Shown here piece after piece: positions 11,500 through 23,891 of a DNA stretch of 64,000 nt. The stretch is from positions 734,189 to 798,188 of the forward strand of contig JAPWGK010000021.1 in the NCBI GenBank assembly GCA_029641185.1. The letters run 5' to 3'. Source of the DNA: Pseudofabraea citricarpa (lineage: Eukaryota > Ascomycota > Leotiomycetes > Helotiales > Dermateaceae). The number at the start of each line of letters is the position of its first letter. Position 1 is the first letter of the stretch. The translations under genes and the position numbers were made by a program. A model generated the notes under the pieces. That model was not told where the DNA came from. It was given only the letters and a program-made list of their open reading frames with translations, and searched no databases.

Positions 11500-12600
11500 T
11501 ATATAAGCAAATTTATTTCTTAAAGTTTAGGTTTTTATTTTTTAAAGTATTTAATTATTACTAAGAGTTCCTTATTATAGATTTTATAATTATATTTAGC
11601 TAATAAGAGTCTTCTAGAAAAAAATACTATAAGATATAAAAGCTTATCCTCCTTATATTAAGATAATACTCTTATATTAATATAATCTAATAAGTTATAC
11701 TCTATAATATATTACTTATCTTTATTAAAATACGTAAGTATTAGTATTAAGATAATTACCTTTTTTAGTTCTTTAAAAGTATTCTAATATTTATTATTTT
11801 AATTAAAGCCTTTTATCTTTTCTTCCTTTTTACTTAAGTTATTAATTAGAGAGAGTATTCTAGAATAATTCTTAATAAATCTTCTATAGAAGTTTATAAA
11901 TCTAATAAAGCTTTATACGTCTCTTAAGTTCTTAGGTATTTCTTATTCTTAAATATCTTTAATCTTATTAGGGTTTATTCTAATTCCCTTTATACTAATA
12001 ATTAGTCCTAAGAACTTAATCTTATCTTAGTAGAAGGCGTACTTCTTAATATCTACTTAAAGCCTTATCTCTTATAATTTAATTAAGACTTTCCTAATAT
12101 ATTTTATATATTCTTCTTTAGTTTTATTAGTATAAATATAGATATTATTAATATAAGATAAGATAAAATTATTAGAATATTTCTAGAGCGTCTTATTTAT
12201 AAAGTTCTAAAACGTTAAAGGTCTATTAGTTAATCTAAAAGGAAATACTTTATATTTATATAAGTTTTATCTAATATAAAAAGTAATAAGCTCTTTATCC
12301 TCTTTAGTTTAGAATCTAATTCTATTAAAAGCGTATCTAATATCTAGCTTTAATAAGAACTTAGCCTTTTTTATTCTTACTAGAATCTTATCTATTAAAG
12401 GTAAGGGGTATTTGTTCTTCTTTATAATTACGTTTAGCTTTCTATAATTAATATAAAATCTTAATCCTCCTTTAGGCTTTTATATAAAGAGAATTAATAA
12501 CAAATAAGATACCTTACTTATATTAATAAAGCCTTTTACTAATTATTCTTTAATATAAGCTCTAATAAGTTCGAGCTCCTCTTAAGATATCTTATATAAA
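11500..12600 (-). pseudogene. Reverse transcriptase relic of element E (gypsy type)
   Basis: On the minus strand, 12481 down to about 12400 reads KPKGGLRFYINYRKLN followed by 'KKNKYPL'. This is the well-known gypsy RT block K-x-x-G-x-x-R-x-C-V-D-Y-R-x-L-N. The YLDD catalytic box follows as Y-I-N-N-I at 12155-12141, with D-D to N-N by RIP. The spacing of about 80 to 90 codons between blocks is normal for the family. RNase H should follow toward 11500. Stops are fewer than in family 1, which fits a younger insertion. Confidence 0.88.
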
Positions 12601-13726
12601 GGAGCGTATCTAAGATTTATTTCTCTTATAAGTTTAATATAATAATTATAACTCTTATATAATAATAACTAGTTTATAGCTTTCTTTAAGAATATCTCGA
12701 TTAAGTCCTATAGTTTCTTTAGGAGATATTTCTTAATATTAACTTCTCCTTTAGTATTTCTTTACTATTATTTAATAATATTCTTTAGAGAAATAGCAAA
12801 TACTATTACTTCTTTTTATCTTATCTCTCTTCTAAATCTAAGAGTACTAATATATAAAGGTTTTTATTTTAGTAGATTTACTTTTTCTTACTTAGCCTTT
12901 TATCTTACTTTTTTAATTTTCTATATAACCTTTTCCTTTATACGTCTAGGTTTTAACTCTTTTTTATATTTATTCTTTCTCTCTTTAGAGCTTCTAGGGA
13001 TCTCTTTCTTAATTAGTTATTTTAAGTCTTTAGAGATTCCTAGAAAGATTAAAGGCGTATTAGGAAGTTCTTTTACTTTATCTCTCTTTAAGATCTTAGT
13101 AATCTTAATTATTTCTTTATAGATATATAAATCTTCTTTCTTATCTATATAAAAAGAAATAAGGCTTAGTATTTGAATTTTTAATAGTTTCTTAGAGTCT
13201 TTTATACTAAATATAACTTTATTTTTTATTATATCTAGTAATATATTTTATAAAGATATTTATATTTTTCTAAGTATAATATTATATCTATTAAGTTTTA
13301 TAACCTAGAAGAAACTTAATAGTTCTTATTTCTAATTAACTTTAAAGCTAACTAGGATTTTATATTTAATAGAAGATACTTATCTACTATTAAATCTAGT
13401 AAGAGGTTTTAGATATTATAGTTTTATTAGTCTAATTTATTTAATTTAAGATATTTATTATATAAAGGATTCGTTTATAAAATTTCTACTAAGGTATCTA
13501 GTATTAATTAATATAAAAGAGAGTATTTTTATTTTTCCTATCTTATATTATAATATAAAAGGGATATTATTCTCTAATCCTAGAAATAATCTAGTAATAT
13601 TAATTTTTAAGAGAATCTCTTCTTTTATATCTTAAAATACGACTTCCCTTAAGGCTTCTCGTTTTCTAACTTAGTAGTTTTCTTTAAGGATTCTACTATA
13701 ATAATCTTAGTAGCCTTTCTATATAA

Positions 13727-13768
13727 GTAATCCTTAGCTTTATATTCTTACTTATAATAATAGAAGTA
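13727..13768 (-). pseudogene. Gag zinc-knuckle relic of element E
   Basis: Read on the minus strand, the codons fit C-x2-C-x4-H-x4-C exactly if each Cys (TGC/TGT) and the His (CAT) have become Tyr (TAC/TAT): Y-F-Y-Y-Y-K-stop-E-Y-K-A-K-D-Y. This CCHC finger binds element RNA in Gag. It lies upstream of the reverse transcriptase in element orientation, as expected. Confidence 0.7.
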
Positions 13769-13799
13769 AGCTCCTTCCTTTAATAATTTTTATTTCTCC

Positions 13800-15300
13800 T
13801 TCTTAGAAAGTCTTAGTTTATTTATCTTAGAAGTAAAGTTAGTTAACTTTTCTTTATTAGTAGGTTTACCTAAAGTAAAAGATCCCTTAGAGATATTTGT
13901 TATAAATTAAGCTAACTTCTTCTAGATCTTCTTATTTCCTTAAACCTTCTAATTTACTCTCTTATATCTTACGATTATACTCTTATAATTAGGTTTATCT
14001 AGGAGTATAACTCTAAAGTCTTAAAGTTCTTTGTTTACCTTTATATTAAGTTTATTTAGTCTAAATCGTTCGTCTTATCTAAGTTCTCCTATAAGTCTAT
14101 TAAATTTAGTAAAGAAAGTTAAGAAGAGGTTATTATTCTAGTAGAGTTTCTTAACTTCTAAGAGGGCGGTTTCTCTCTTATTTAGGTTATTATAGATAAG
14201 TTTAAGTTTATATAGGACCTTATCTATAGTATTAAATCTATTTAGAGAGAATTATTATAATCTAGTTTAGATATAATTAATTATATCTTTAGATATTCTA
14301 CTACTTATATAGCTAATACGATTAGTTTTACTTATAAAATAATCTTAATTAGTCTTAAGCTTATTCTTAATCGTATACTTCTAATCCTTAAATTTCTTAT
14401 AGGTTCCTAAAGAGAAGATAGGTAGATCTAAGAGCTTATTACTCTTACGCGATCGGTTTCTATCTTCTTATATATCCTCCTAAGCGTTTAAGGTTATACT
14501 CTAATTTCTTATTAGCCGAATAATCTATTCTTTATTCTTAAGTGTTTCTTAAATATATCAAATATTATAAGTATTCGCGTTTATTATCTTATCTAACTAG
14601 TTATTTCTATTAATTAATCTAGCGTTCTCTTATTTTAATTCTATAATCTATTACTCTCTTACTATTAATTGCTTAATTAAGTTACTTATAATATTATAGA
14701 CTTCTTATACGAGCTAGTCTTATTCTTATCTAGTAAGCTCGTATTCTTTATAGAATTTATTAAGTAGTTAAAGGGAGCGTTCGCGTTCTTCTTATCTTAT
14801 TAAGATAATTTCCTTTATACTCTTAACTTTCTAGAGCTTTTTTATATTCTTATTCTCCTTTGTTATAAGTATTAAAGGTCGAGAACGTATATATCTAGAG
14901 ATAATACGTCTAATCTTTCTAGGTTATCTAATTATTCCTATAAGTACTTCTATAAGTTCCTTTCTAGTCTTAATTAGTATAAAGGTAAATACCTTATTAT
15001 CTAATTCCTCCTTCTTATTATCTTCCTTAATTATAGGTCGAAGGTTTATTCGTACTTCTAAGTATTAAAGGTTTCGATTCTAGGGTTCGTATTCTAGTAT
15101 CTTTAATACGATTTATTTTTATTCTCTTATTATAACTAGCAAGTATCTAGTATAATAGTATATTATTATACGTGTTCTAGGTTCTAGGGTTTCTAGTTTA
15201 TTATATATTATTATAACTTTTAGTAAATCTAGGGATCTAGGTTTCTATATAATAAAATATAAAAGTTTTATAAGTTCGTACGTATCTTTATTATTCTTAT
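13800..15300 (-). pseudogene. Gag region relic of element E
   Basis: This is the segment between the right LTR and the zinc knuckle, where Gag should start in element orientation. Minus-strand frames are moderately open with charged, Glu/Lys/Arg-rich stretches (for example across 14760-15060), typical of gypsy capsid proteins, but I could not align them to a named domain. No intact ATG start remains. No convincing primer-binding site was recognised next to the right LTR. Confidence 0.5.
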
Positions 15301-15333
15301 TAGGATAAAAGTAAAAAGGTAGTACTTAGATAA

Positions 15334-15680
15334 TATTATAGTATATAGAATATAGAGTAAATAAGGGATCGATATAGCTAATTAATAACAAAAAATCTAA
15401 GTATAAGGAGAGAAAAAGAAAGGAAAGGAAAGAAAGTATAAGAAACTAGCTATAAGTAGTCCTTCCTATTATACTAGTATTTGCTCTCTAAGTATTCTCT
15501 ATTATACGTATTCTTAGGTAAGTGAATATATAGGGTAAGTTATATATAATTTACCCTACTTAGTAAATTTCTAGTTATATAATTAGGGTTAATAAGTTAT
15601 AGTATAAGGTAAGTAAAGTATATATAAGAGAAGTAAGTATATAACACGTGTCTCGAGTGACTTATATAAGAACCGTAACA
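15334..15680 (-). repeat. Right LTR of element E (347 bp; 5' LTR in element orientation)
   Basis: It starts TATTATAG and ends CCGTAACA. In element orientation this is TGTTACGG...CTATAATA, so the normal TG start is still intact here. It is followed by the target duplication AATAT at 15681-15685. Confidence 0.93.
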
Positions 15681-15685
15681 AATAT

Positions 15686-16146
15686 TTCTTTAAGTATTAT
15701 TAGAATCCTTATATTTCTTATAATTAAATAAAAGATAAAATTAAAGCTTAAGAACTAAGAGAAGTTTTTATATCTAAGATTAAATTCTAAATAACTTTAG
15801 TATAATAAAATAAAATATCTTAGTCTAATAACTCTAAGTATATTTATTAGATTAATTTATAATATAAAAATAAGTAAGATAAAATAAGTAAAATATAAGT
15901 ATTATTTTATAGCTTATATTAGCTAAAGAATATTAAAGCGATTACTAGAAAGAAGATTACTTTAATTCTTCTAGAGAATTAATTAAAACTTATTTAATTT
16001 TAAATATAAGTATAATAATTCCTCTTAGTTACTTATAATTAAAGATAAATATAATAAAAAGCTTTTTAGCTTTATATTAAGATAAAAAACTTATAAGAAG
16101 ATATATTATTTTCTTAAGAGCTTTAAGAGCTAAATAAAAACTTTAG
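15686..16146 (+). pseudogene. Integrase N-terminal part of copy B, between two inserts
   Basis: This 461-bp piece is bounded on the left by element E and on the right by element F. Its right half (15990-16146) matches positions 1-150 of the window almost base for base, so it is the integrase region of family 1. The frame includes 'KSFLALY' and 'RRYIIFLRALRAK', equivalent to copy A. The rest of the integrase resumes at 38571. Confidence 0.75.
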
Positions 16147-16283
16147 TAAAATACTATTAAATCTTAACTTAGTTATATAATATATTACCTAACTTTATAT
16201 ATATAGAATTCTCTTAGCTTAAACTTCTCTTATTTTCTTAAGGAATAAGATAATAAAAATAATTCTATTATAATTTTAATAAA
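16147..16283 (+). repeat. 5' LTR of element F (137 bp)
   Basis: It starts TAAAATACTATTAAATC and ends TTTTAATAAA. It matches 38432-38568 over its full length with C/T and G/A differences only. It is unusually short for a retrotransposon LTR, but still in the copia range. Confidence 0.85.
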
Positions 16284-16297
16284 TTATAAGCCCGGGC
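16284..16297 (+). promoter_or_regulatory. Candidate primer-binding site of element F
   Basis: TTATAAGCCCGGGC follows the LTR directly. With one TpG restored it begins TTATGAGCCC, complementary to the anticodon stem-loop of initiator tRNA-Met. This suggests half-tRNA priming as known for Drosophila copia. Confidence 0.55.
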
Positions 16298-17818
16298 TTA
16301 GTATTTTACTTTAGCTAAGTATATACTACTTCTATCTATAATATATACTTAGAAATATACCTAGATAAAATATATTATAATATACCTCTAAGAAGAATTA
16401 ATTACTTAGAAAAAAGAAAATACTTATACTAAGAAAATATATAATAGTAATAAAATTATAAAGCTAAAGTAATTAATCTTATAAAAGATAACTAGGAGAT
16501 ATTATAAAATAAAAGTAGCTAGGAAATACGCTAAGAGTAGCGTATAATAATATATAAGGATTATATTATCCTAAAACCCCTAAAAATAAGCTTTAGGATC
16601 TTCTTAATTATCTTAAAAATTAAGATAACTAATTAATATAAAATAGAAATCTAATCTTAGTAAACTACTAAAAGGATAATTTCCTAAGAATAAAAGAGAT
16701 ATTTAACTTAACTTTCGATTAAAACTTTTTCCTAGATATATATTATTACTTCTTTAGATACCTCTTTAGGATTTTAAAAAAATCGTATTATTATTAGACT
16801 ACGAATTACCTAAGTTACTATTATTATTAATCTTTATTAGTAATACTAACTTTATAGTATCTAAAGAATTACTTCTATTACTTAGTTTAATTTTATTATT
16901 TAGACTTCGAGTATAAGAGATAATATTACTAAAAATATTTATTATATATACGTCTAGAATAATTATTAAAAAGGAATATATTATTCTAAAACTAATAATA
17001 TTTATTAGACTAATAAAGAGAAAAATATTAATAGAAGATTTAAGATATCTAAAATAAAGCTAATAAAAAACTTTCTCTCCTAAGTTTCTTATCTTAATAA
17101 AATTAACTAGTAAGAATTCTAGCGTTAAATTATAAATATATTTTATTATAAAAACTATTATATTAAAAAAATTATTATATATGGAAAGTAAAAGCTAATA
17201 AGACGTATAATAATAATAGGGTAGATATAATATACTAATACGAATAAAGTTATTTATCTTATAATATTATTAATTAAGAGAGAAATAAATAATAAATAAA
17301 AATATAAGATTAATAAGTAGAATAAAATATAAGATAAGATATTATATTTAATTAAATTAAAATACGATTATATAATATTCTAGTATATTAAAGATAACCT
17401 AAATAATATAATAGTTTTATTAGCTAAACTAAAAAGCTTATTTAAACTAAAGGGATTAGTTATTTTTAATAATCTTATAAGAAAGCTAATATCTTTATAA
17501 CTAGATAACTATAAGAATCTTATAAAATATAATAATCGATTCGTTTTTCTTAATAATAAGTTAAAGCTATTATCTAATAATATAATATTACCTATAGTCT
17601 AGCTTACTTAAATTTATATATACGGTTTTACTCTTATATTTAAGCCTTTTAAGATATATTAGACTTAGAATAATAATTATATTAGAGATAATAAGAAGGT
17701 AATAGATTTTATAGATCTCTAGATAATAATATAAAAGAAGAAATAATAAATATATAAAAGTATTAATATAATAGTTATAACTCTAGTAATAGGAAAGTAT
17801 ATAATTAAAATTAAGTAT

Positions 17819-17860
17819 TATAATACCTACAAGAAAGATTATTATACGAATAATAAATAT
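17819..17860 (+). pseudogene. Gag zinc-knuckle relic of element F
   Basis: The codons read Y-N-T-Y-K-K-D-Y-Y-T-N-N-K-Y, which is C-x2-C-x4-H-x4-C with each Cys and His turned into Tyr by RIP. It marks the nucleic-acid binding end of Gag. The upstream frame (about 16900-17800) holds Gag capsid sequence with scattered stops. Confidence 0.75.
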
Positions 17861-18599
17861 TATATTAAGTTTCTTTATCTAAAGTAATAAAAGAAGCCTA
17901 TAAAAAGAAAGAAAGAAGGTTATAAGAGTAAGAAGAAACCTAGGTATAATAATAACTCTAATAATAATATACTTATCCTTAGAATACTTATATATAATAT
18001 ATATATTATAACTAAAACGGCTTTATTTACGCTAGTAAGAAAGGATATCTTATAAGTAATAAATAATAGTTATATATAATATATCTATAATAATTACGAT
18101 ATATTTTATATTTTTAAGCTAATAAGAAAAAAAGATAAGAAAAAAGTAGGAGATATTAAAGGAATTATATAAATACTCTTAGGAAAGAGAATAATATACC
18201 TAAAATATAAAATAAAATCTAGAAAGATAAGAATTCTAGTATTATTAGATATAATATATTACCTAATTCTAGGGATTAACTTTTTCTCTTATAAGAAACT
18301 TCTTAAAGGAAACCTTATTATAAATCTAAACCTTAAGGGTAAAGCTATTAGTAGAAAGAAAACTAAAGAGAGCGTTAGCTTTTTATTAAAACTATAATAT
18401 AACCTTTAGATACTAGAATTTATACTTATAAAATAGTAATTAACTAAAATTATTATATTAGTTTTTATAATAAAACCTAAGTATATCCTTTAATATAAAT
18501 AACTTAGATACCTTAGGGAATAAAACCTTAAGAAGTTATAGAAAATATTATATAAAATTAATTTTATAAAAAAACTAAAGATATATACTTATATAAATT

Positions 18600-19450
18600 A
18601 TATTAATATAAAGATAAAGAAAAAATCGTATAATAAAAAGATTTAAGCTAAAATAATACTAAACGATCTTATATATATTAATATATAAGGACCGATTATT
18701 ATAGCTTTTAATAGGGCTAGGTTCTTTGTATACTTTTACTACGATTTTATAAAGGAAAAGGCGTATTACTTACTAAAGTATAAGAAGAAGTTATATAAGA
18801 AGTTCTTATATTATAAGAAATACTAAGAGAAACTAAGATAAACCTTCTATTAAATTCGTTTTAATAATATAAGCGAAAACTTATTTTATTAGATAAAGAC
18901 GTTTATAGCCTCTAAAAGGATAATTTAGGAATCCTTTATAATATATAACCCTTAGATAAATAAAACGATAAAAAGTATTAGTTATTACCTATAATTATAA
19001 GTAGAAATATTATCTTATAACTCTAGTATATTAATTAAGTATTAGCTTAAACTATTATAAATAGCCTAATATATCTATAACTAATACCTATATAATATTA
19101 TTAGAAAGATATCTTTTAAGATAATAAATTACGTTTACCTTAATTTTAGATATATATAAAAGATTAAATTAATAGTATATAACCTAATTAAAAAGAAGCT
19201 AAAAAAGAAAGTAAAAAGAAGAATTATTATTAGAAAACTTATAAGATATAAAAGAAGCCGAATCTATTAAGTACTTATATTAGAAGGAAAGATTATATAA
19301 GTAATTAACTATTATATTATAAAAAAAGACTTTATAATAATTACTATTAGCTTAGGTATACTAGAATCTAGTAAAATATCTCTCTTAGCTAAGTAATATT
19401 AGCTAAATACTAGTATATTAGATATAAGAGAAAAGGAAAATAATAAATTT
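18600..19450 (+). pseudogene. Integrase relic of element F (copia type)
   Basis: From about 18668 the frame reads D-L-I-Y-I-N-I, a stop, G-P, then after a few residues 'RARFFVYFYYDFIKEKAYYL'. This is the copia integrase core start (H-x-D-x-x-G-P ... F-x-D-D-x-S/T-K), with one D-D pair now Y-D. The later part near 19000-19200 contains 'RKRLKKKVKRRIIIRK'-like basic sequence. It lies between the zinc knuckle and RT, as in Ty1/copia. Stops are scattered but the frame is followed easily. Confidence 0.8.
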
Positions 19451-20039
19451 AATTATATTATTATAATAAATAATAATAATAATAAGAATAACTTATCTTA
19501 TTATAAGATATAAAGTAAAGAAAATAACTTTATATAAATAAATAAGTAAAGCGAAGAAAATAATATTAACCTAGTAATTAAAACGTAACTAAGCGAAAAA
19601 AATAACTTAGAGGTAATTAAGATACTAGAAGGAATTATAATTAGATTAAAAGATAAATTTACTCTTAATTATAATATATATTTAAAGCTTTACTAGAGAG
19701 ACTTCTTACTAGACCCTATTAGTTTATTAGCTAAAAAAGAAAAAATAAGAGAGATAATTAAGAATATAATAAAAACCTAAAAGCTACTAGTATTTCTTAT
19801 ATAAGCCTATAAAATAAAGCTATTTAAGCCTAAATTCTATAAGTAAGCAAAAAACTTATTAGAATATAGATTATAAGATAAAACGATAAAAGAAGAATCT
19901 ATCTTTCTAATAGATAATAAAATATAAAAACTAGTAAACTAATTATTAAATAAAAATATCTTTAATATAAAATAAATATATAAATATAAAAAAAGACGAT
20001 TAAGCGAAGTTATTTATTATAAAGTAAGATAAATAATAT

Positions 20040-20620
20040 ACGAAAATAAATAAAAAGCTAGTATTAACTATAATAAAATATTTATATTAATAATAAAACT
20101 AATAAGCTATAATATATTATTTATAATTATAATAATATTAAACTAAGAGATTAAATAAATAAACGTAAAAATAATCTTCTTATATAAGGATATTAATACT
20201 AAGGTTTATATAAAATAACCTAAGGGCTTTAATAATAAAATAAAACGAGTATATAAACTTATTAAGGTATTTTATAAGCTAAAATAAGCTCTAAGAATAT
20301 AATACCTAATACTTTTAATATTCCTTAGAGATCTTAGGTTTAAATTATTAGAATCTAATAATAGTATATTTAATAAAAAAGAACTAATAGTAGTAGTTTA
20401 TATAAACGATCTATTAATATTTAGAGAAAATAAGAAAAAGATTAAATAACTAAAGAAAAAGTTAAGCGATCGCTTCTAAATAATAGACCTTAGTATATAT
20501 AACTATTACCTAGGAATATTAGTTACCTACGATCGATAAAATCGTATATTTTAACTAAGATAAAAAGGATATCTAGAAATAATACTTAGGGAATTTAAGA
20601 TAAACGACTATATAATTATT
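20040..20620 (+). pseudogene. Reverse transcriptase relic of element F (copia type)
   Basis: Near 20180 the frame reads FLYKDINTKVYIK, a stop, then PKGF, the copia block F-L-x-G-D-L-x-x-E-V-Y-M-x-Q-P-x-G-F. The catalytic box appears as V-V-V-Y-I-N-D-L-L-I-F at 20390-20422, with Y-I-N-D at 20399-20410. Only the first Asp is lost because its codon followed a T or was itself in TpG. It would synthesise cDNA. Downstream 'YYLGILV' near 20505 is the usual Y-L-G-x-x-V block. Confidence 0.88.
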
Positions 20621-20689
20621 ATAATACTTATAAAAACTAATAGTCGATTAATTCTTATAAACCTATAAATAAAAGTAACTCTTAAATCT

Positions 20690-21029
20690 AAAAGATAATA
20701 TTAGTTAGTTATAAGATTACTTATATATATTATACTTAGAACTTAACTTAATCTTACTTATATTATATTAATAATAAGTCGTTTTATATTAAATCCGAAT
20801 TAAACCTACTAGAAAGTAGTAAAAAGAATCTTCTAGTATATCTAAGATATACTTAATTTTAATCTTATATTCTAAGGGAACTTAAACGAATTACTTAGAT
20901 ACTTTAATTTTAACTAAATAAGAAACTAAGATATAAGAAGGTTAACTTCTAGATATATATTTAATCTTAGGAGCGAAATAATTAGCTAGTTATTAAAATA
21001 ATAAGTTATAATAATATTATTATTATATA
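20690..21029 (+). pseudogene. RNase H relic of element F, 5' part
   Basis: The frame contains 'LVIRLLIYIILRT', the decayed Y-x-x-x-I-G-S-L-x-Y-x-x-x-x-T-R-P-D block at 20700-20745. The D-W-A-x-D-x-x-x-R-K-S-T-S-G-Y block follows near 20925-20970 as KKLRYKKVNF and onward. It is interrupted at 21029 by element C exactly where the S-S-x-E-A-E-Y-x-A block should be. The continuation is at 36824. Confidence 0.82.
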
Positions 21030-21233
21030 TATTATAACCTAAATTATACCTTAGCTATTATATAAGCCGTGCTACTCGCGTAATCCCTTAGTACTAATTA
21101 GCTAATATAAAACTATATTCTCCCTAAGTTAATCTCTTATTTTTTAGATAATCTATAATAGATAATTATATAATTATTAATTATTATCTATATAATATTA
21201 ATTCTAAGCTTTACTTTATTTCTATTTATAATA
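21030..21233 (+). repeat. 5' LTR of element C (204 bp)
   Basis: It runs from TATTATAACCT to TATAATA, an inverted TGTTATA...TATAACA pair after RIP. It has the same length and sequence frame as 36615-36818. The two copies differ at C/T and G/A sites, for example GCCGTGCTACTCGCG here against GTCGTGTTACCTACG there. Confidence 0.92.
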
Positions 21234-21246
21234 GTTATAAGCCTAG
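21234..21246 (+). promoter_or_regulatory. Candidate primer-binding site of element C
   Basis: GTTATAAGCCTAG stands directly after the LTR. Restoring one TpG gives GTTATGAGCC, the complement of the initiator tRNA-Met anticodon loop region, as in F, copy B and G. Confidence 0.55.
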
Positions 21247-22299
21247 TATAACTTATAAAGCTTCTTTTATTATACTAATAAATCTAAAGAATCCTTAGAA
21301 TATTATACTCCCTTTCTTTTAATTATTATAATTAATAAAACCTCGTTTTTATTATTACTTTTAATATAATAACCCTAAATAACAAAGAGGTTAATATTAA
21401 AGCTAGTATTTACCTTAAAAAGCGTATAAGATAACCTATATAATTCCTCTAATATTAATTCGCCGCTTAGTTTTATAATATCTAGTATCTTCTTAATCTA
21501 AGTACTCCTAATATACCTTATATTATCTCTAAAAAGCTTAACCTCCTTCTAATAATTATAATACTTATAAGCGAACTTAATACGAAAAGAAATACTCTTA
21601 TAATAGCTTTTATAGTTCTCCCTAAGAACTAACAAATACTAGCTAATAAACTACTAAATCTAATACTTACGATACTTATAAATATTAAGAAGAAGTTTAT
21701 AATATTCTCTAAAAGTTATATATTAGAATAATTATACTAGGTATAAATATTATTAAGATATTAAGTAATATAAAATTAGGTAAATATTATTATAAATTAT
21801 AAGCTTCTCGTATTATATATAATTACTCTTATTTATAAGAATAAAATCTTCTTATAAAATTTAATTCGAGCTTTAGAATAATAATTTATTTTTTCTCTTA
21901 TAAGTACTAAAATAACTATAAGATAAAAGTATTACCAAATACTTAAGTAAATATAAAATAATATAAATAATCTTTTCTATTAATATAAGGATTAGTTATA
22001 AGTATTAACTTAAGCTTAGGTATATTATATTTCTAATATTAAAGGATTACTTATAATTAAAAACTTTCTTAATATAATTTTATATAAGCTCGCCCTTAAT
22101 TAAACTAGGAACTAATTAATAGAACTCCTTAGAGCTAAGGAATTAGGTAATAAAATACGCTTACTTAAAGATTATAAAAATTAGTTCTTAGTCTTAGTAT
22201 ATAAGAACTTAATATATAAGGGTATATAAGAATAATCGATTTTTATTACCCTTAATAGACGATCGAATAATTATTAAAGCTTATTATTATAATCGAGCT

Positions 22300-23100
22300 C
22301 TTAGAAGTTAAACTATTTATATAAAAGAGTTTTTAGATATCCCTAGGCTTTAGAAGAGTATTATATTATAAAGTTTACTCTTACTAGTAAAACGCTTAAA
22401 AGACCTAGTAATTATAAGATTTTATTAGAGAAATATAATTAAATTAAAAATAAACTTAAGAAGAAAAGCTTTAAGGCCTTATAAGATAAGCTTATTAAGA
22501 AAGACTAGCTTAACTTATTATCCTTAGGGGAATTAAGCTCGAGAAAGATAAGCTTATCCTTATATTACCCTAGATAAGTTAATATTACTCTTATTAATTC
22601 CTCTTTTATAATTAAGGAATTAGAAGGAAATATTTACTTTACTTTTAATTTCTTTATTTATCCTCTTATAAATAATATTCTCCTAGATAATTATAGCTTA
22701 CTTAATCTAGTAAATAATAAAGATATACTTATTACTAGTACGTTTATTAAGTTTAGGTTAAATAATATAATTAAAGCGAGAACGTAGTTATTACTTATTC
22801 TTAGGAGAGATAAAAGGCTAATTCGAAATATATTATAAGAACTAGAAAAAGAGAATACTAAAGATCTATTACTTTCTAATATAATAATAATAAAAGGTTT
22901 TTATACGAATATTATTTCTAAGGCTTATCTTATAAATTTAAAAGTTTAGTATATAAGTTTAAATTATATTTTTCGTTTTAGTTCTAAGAGATATAATATT
23001 ATACTTAAGAAGCTTTATAAAGAGTTTAACTTAGTATTCCTTAAATATAAGCTTATTTTCAACTACTTATTAATCCTTTAAATTATTCTCTTAAGTATAT
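22300..23100 (+). pseudogene. Gag-end and protease relic of element C
   Basis: This frame is unusually open for the window: from about 22440 to 23080 there are roughly 210 codons with only a handful of TAA/TAG codons. A block at 22683-22697 reads L-D-N-Y-S followed by L-L-N-L-V-N-N-K-D. It sits where copia elements carry the aspartic protease active site (D-S/N-G-x-S). The match is only fair, because RIP would give Tyr from Cys and not from Gly. The protease would cut the Gag-Pol polyprotein. The inverted copy at 6660-6740 has the same block. Confidence 0.5.
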
Positions 23101-23149
23101 ATAATATTATAATATTTCTTATAATTACTAGAAAGATAACTTATAAGCT

Positions 23150-23891
23150 AAGATAAAATAAAAAATAAGCGAAGCCCTAGGTTAATTTAAAAGATAAATA
23201 ATATATATAAGTAAGATATCTTAGTCTAAAGGCTTTATAATATCTTATCTTAAATATAAGAAATATAATAATTAAGGAAATCGCTTATATAAAATATAAA
23301 AGTTATACGATTATATATATAAAATAAATAATCTTATATTATCTAAGATATTAATAGTCTCTAAGATCGTTTTAGTAAATATCCTAGGATTTATTTAACT
23401 TTAGTAATAGGTTTAATAGGTTCTCTTAGTTATTTATTATAAAAAATAAATTTAATAGAAAAATATTTATTTTCTTATTTTACTTAAAAGAATATATATT
23501 TATATTTCTTATAATACGAGACTTTAAGGTATAAGTAAGAAGATAATATAATCTATTAATTTATATCCTTAAGTATAATAATAATATTATAATAATCTCT
23601 AATATTAGAATAACTAGTTATTAATACTAGGTTATAGAAAAAGAGATCGAGTTAAAGCTTTTACTAATATATACTTATAAGCTAAATAATACTTCTAAAA
23701 GAGTAAGATAAAAGATTATTATAAAGTTAATTAAGATAAAAGTAATAGCTAACTTACTTAAGTGTTTATAGCTAGAGATTATATATACTAGAATATATCT
23801 TTTAAATATAAGCCTTTTATAAGACTATAGTTTTCACTTACTTAACTAAGTACTCGACTTATAGTTTCTTTAATACTTTAGGTAATATAAT
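23150..23891 (+). pseudogene. Integrase relic of element C, 5' part
   Basis: Near 23635-23760 the frame reads EKEIELKLLLIYTYKLNNTSKR, then V-R, a stop, K-I-I-I-K-L-I-K. This corresponds to the copia integrase block ending in x-N-G-x-x-E-R-x-x-R-x-I-x-x-K-x-x-x-M-R. Element D cuts it at 23891. The continuation at 31958 resumes with the P-x-L-S-H-x-x-V-Y-G-C-R-A-Y region. Together they match the family 1 integrase in order and spacing. Confidence 0.75.

Larger units (their letters stand above)
9341..15680 (-). mobile_element. Complete Ty3/gypsy-type LTR retrotransposon E
   Basis: The element is 6340 bp long with two 347-bp LTRs (9341-9687 and 15334-15680) and a perfect 5-bp target duplication AATAT. 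On the minus strand the order is LTR (right), gag with zinc knuckle, reverse transcriptase, integrase, polypurine tract, LTR (left), which is gypsy order. It is clearly less RIP-changed than family 1: CACGTG, TCGAGTGAC and AACA survive in the right LTR, and roughly twenty CpA/TpG sites remain inside. It inserted into the gag region of copy B after that element was already present. Confidence 0.93.

Noticed and set aside
15315..15333. Primer-binding site of element E
   Set aside because: The minus-strand sequence after the LTR (TTATCTAAGTACTACC) did not match a tRNA 3' end I could name, even allowing RIP changes.
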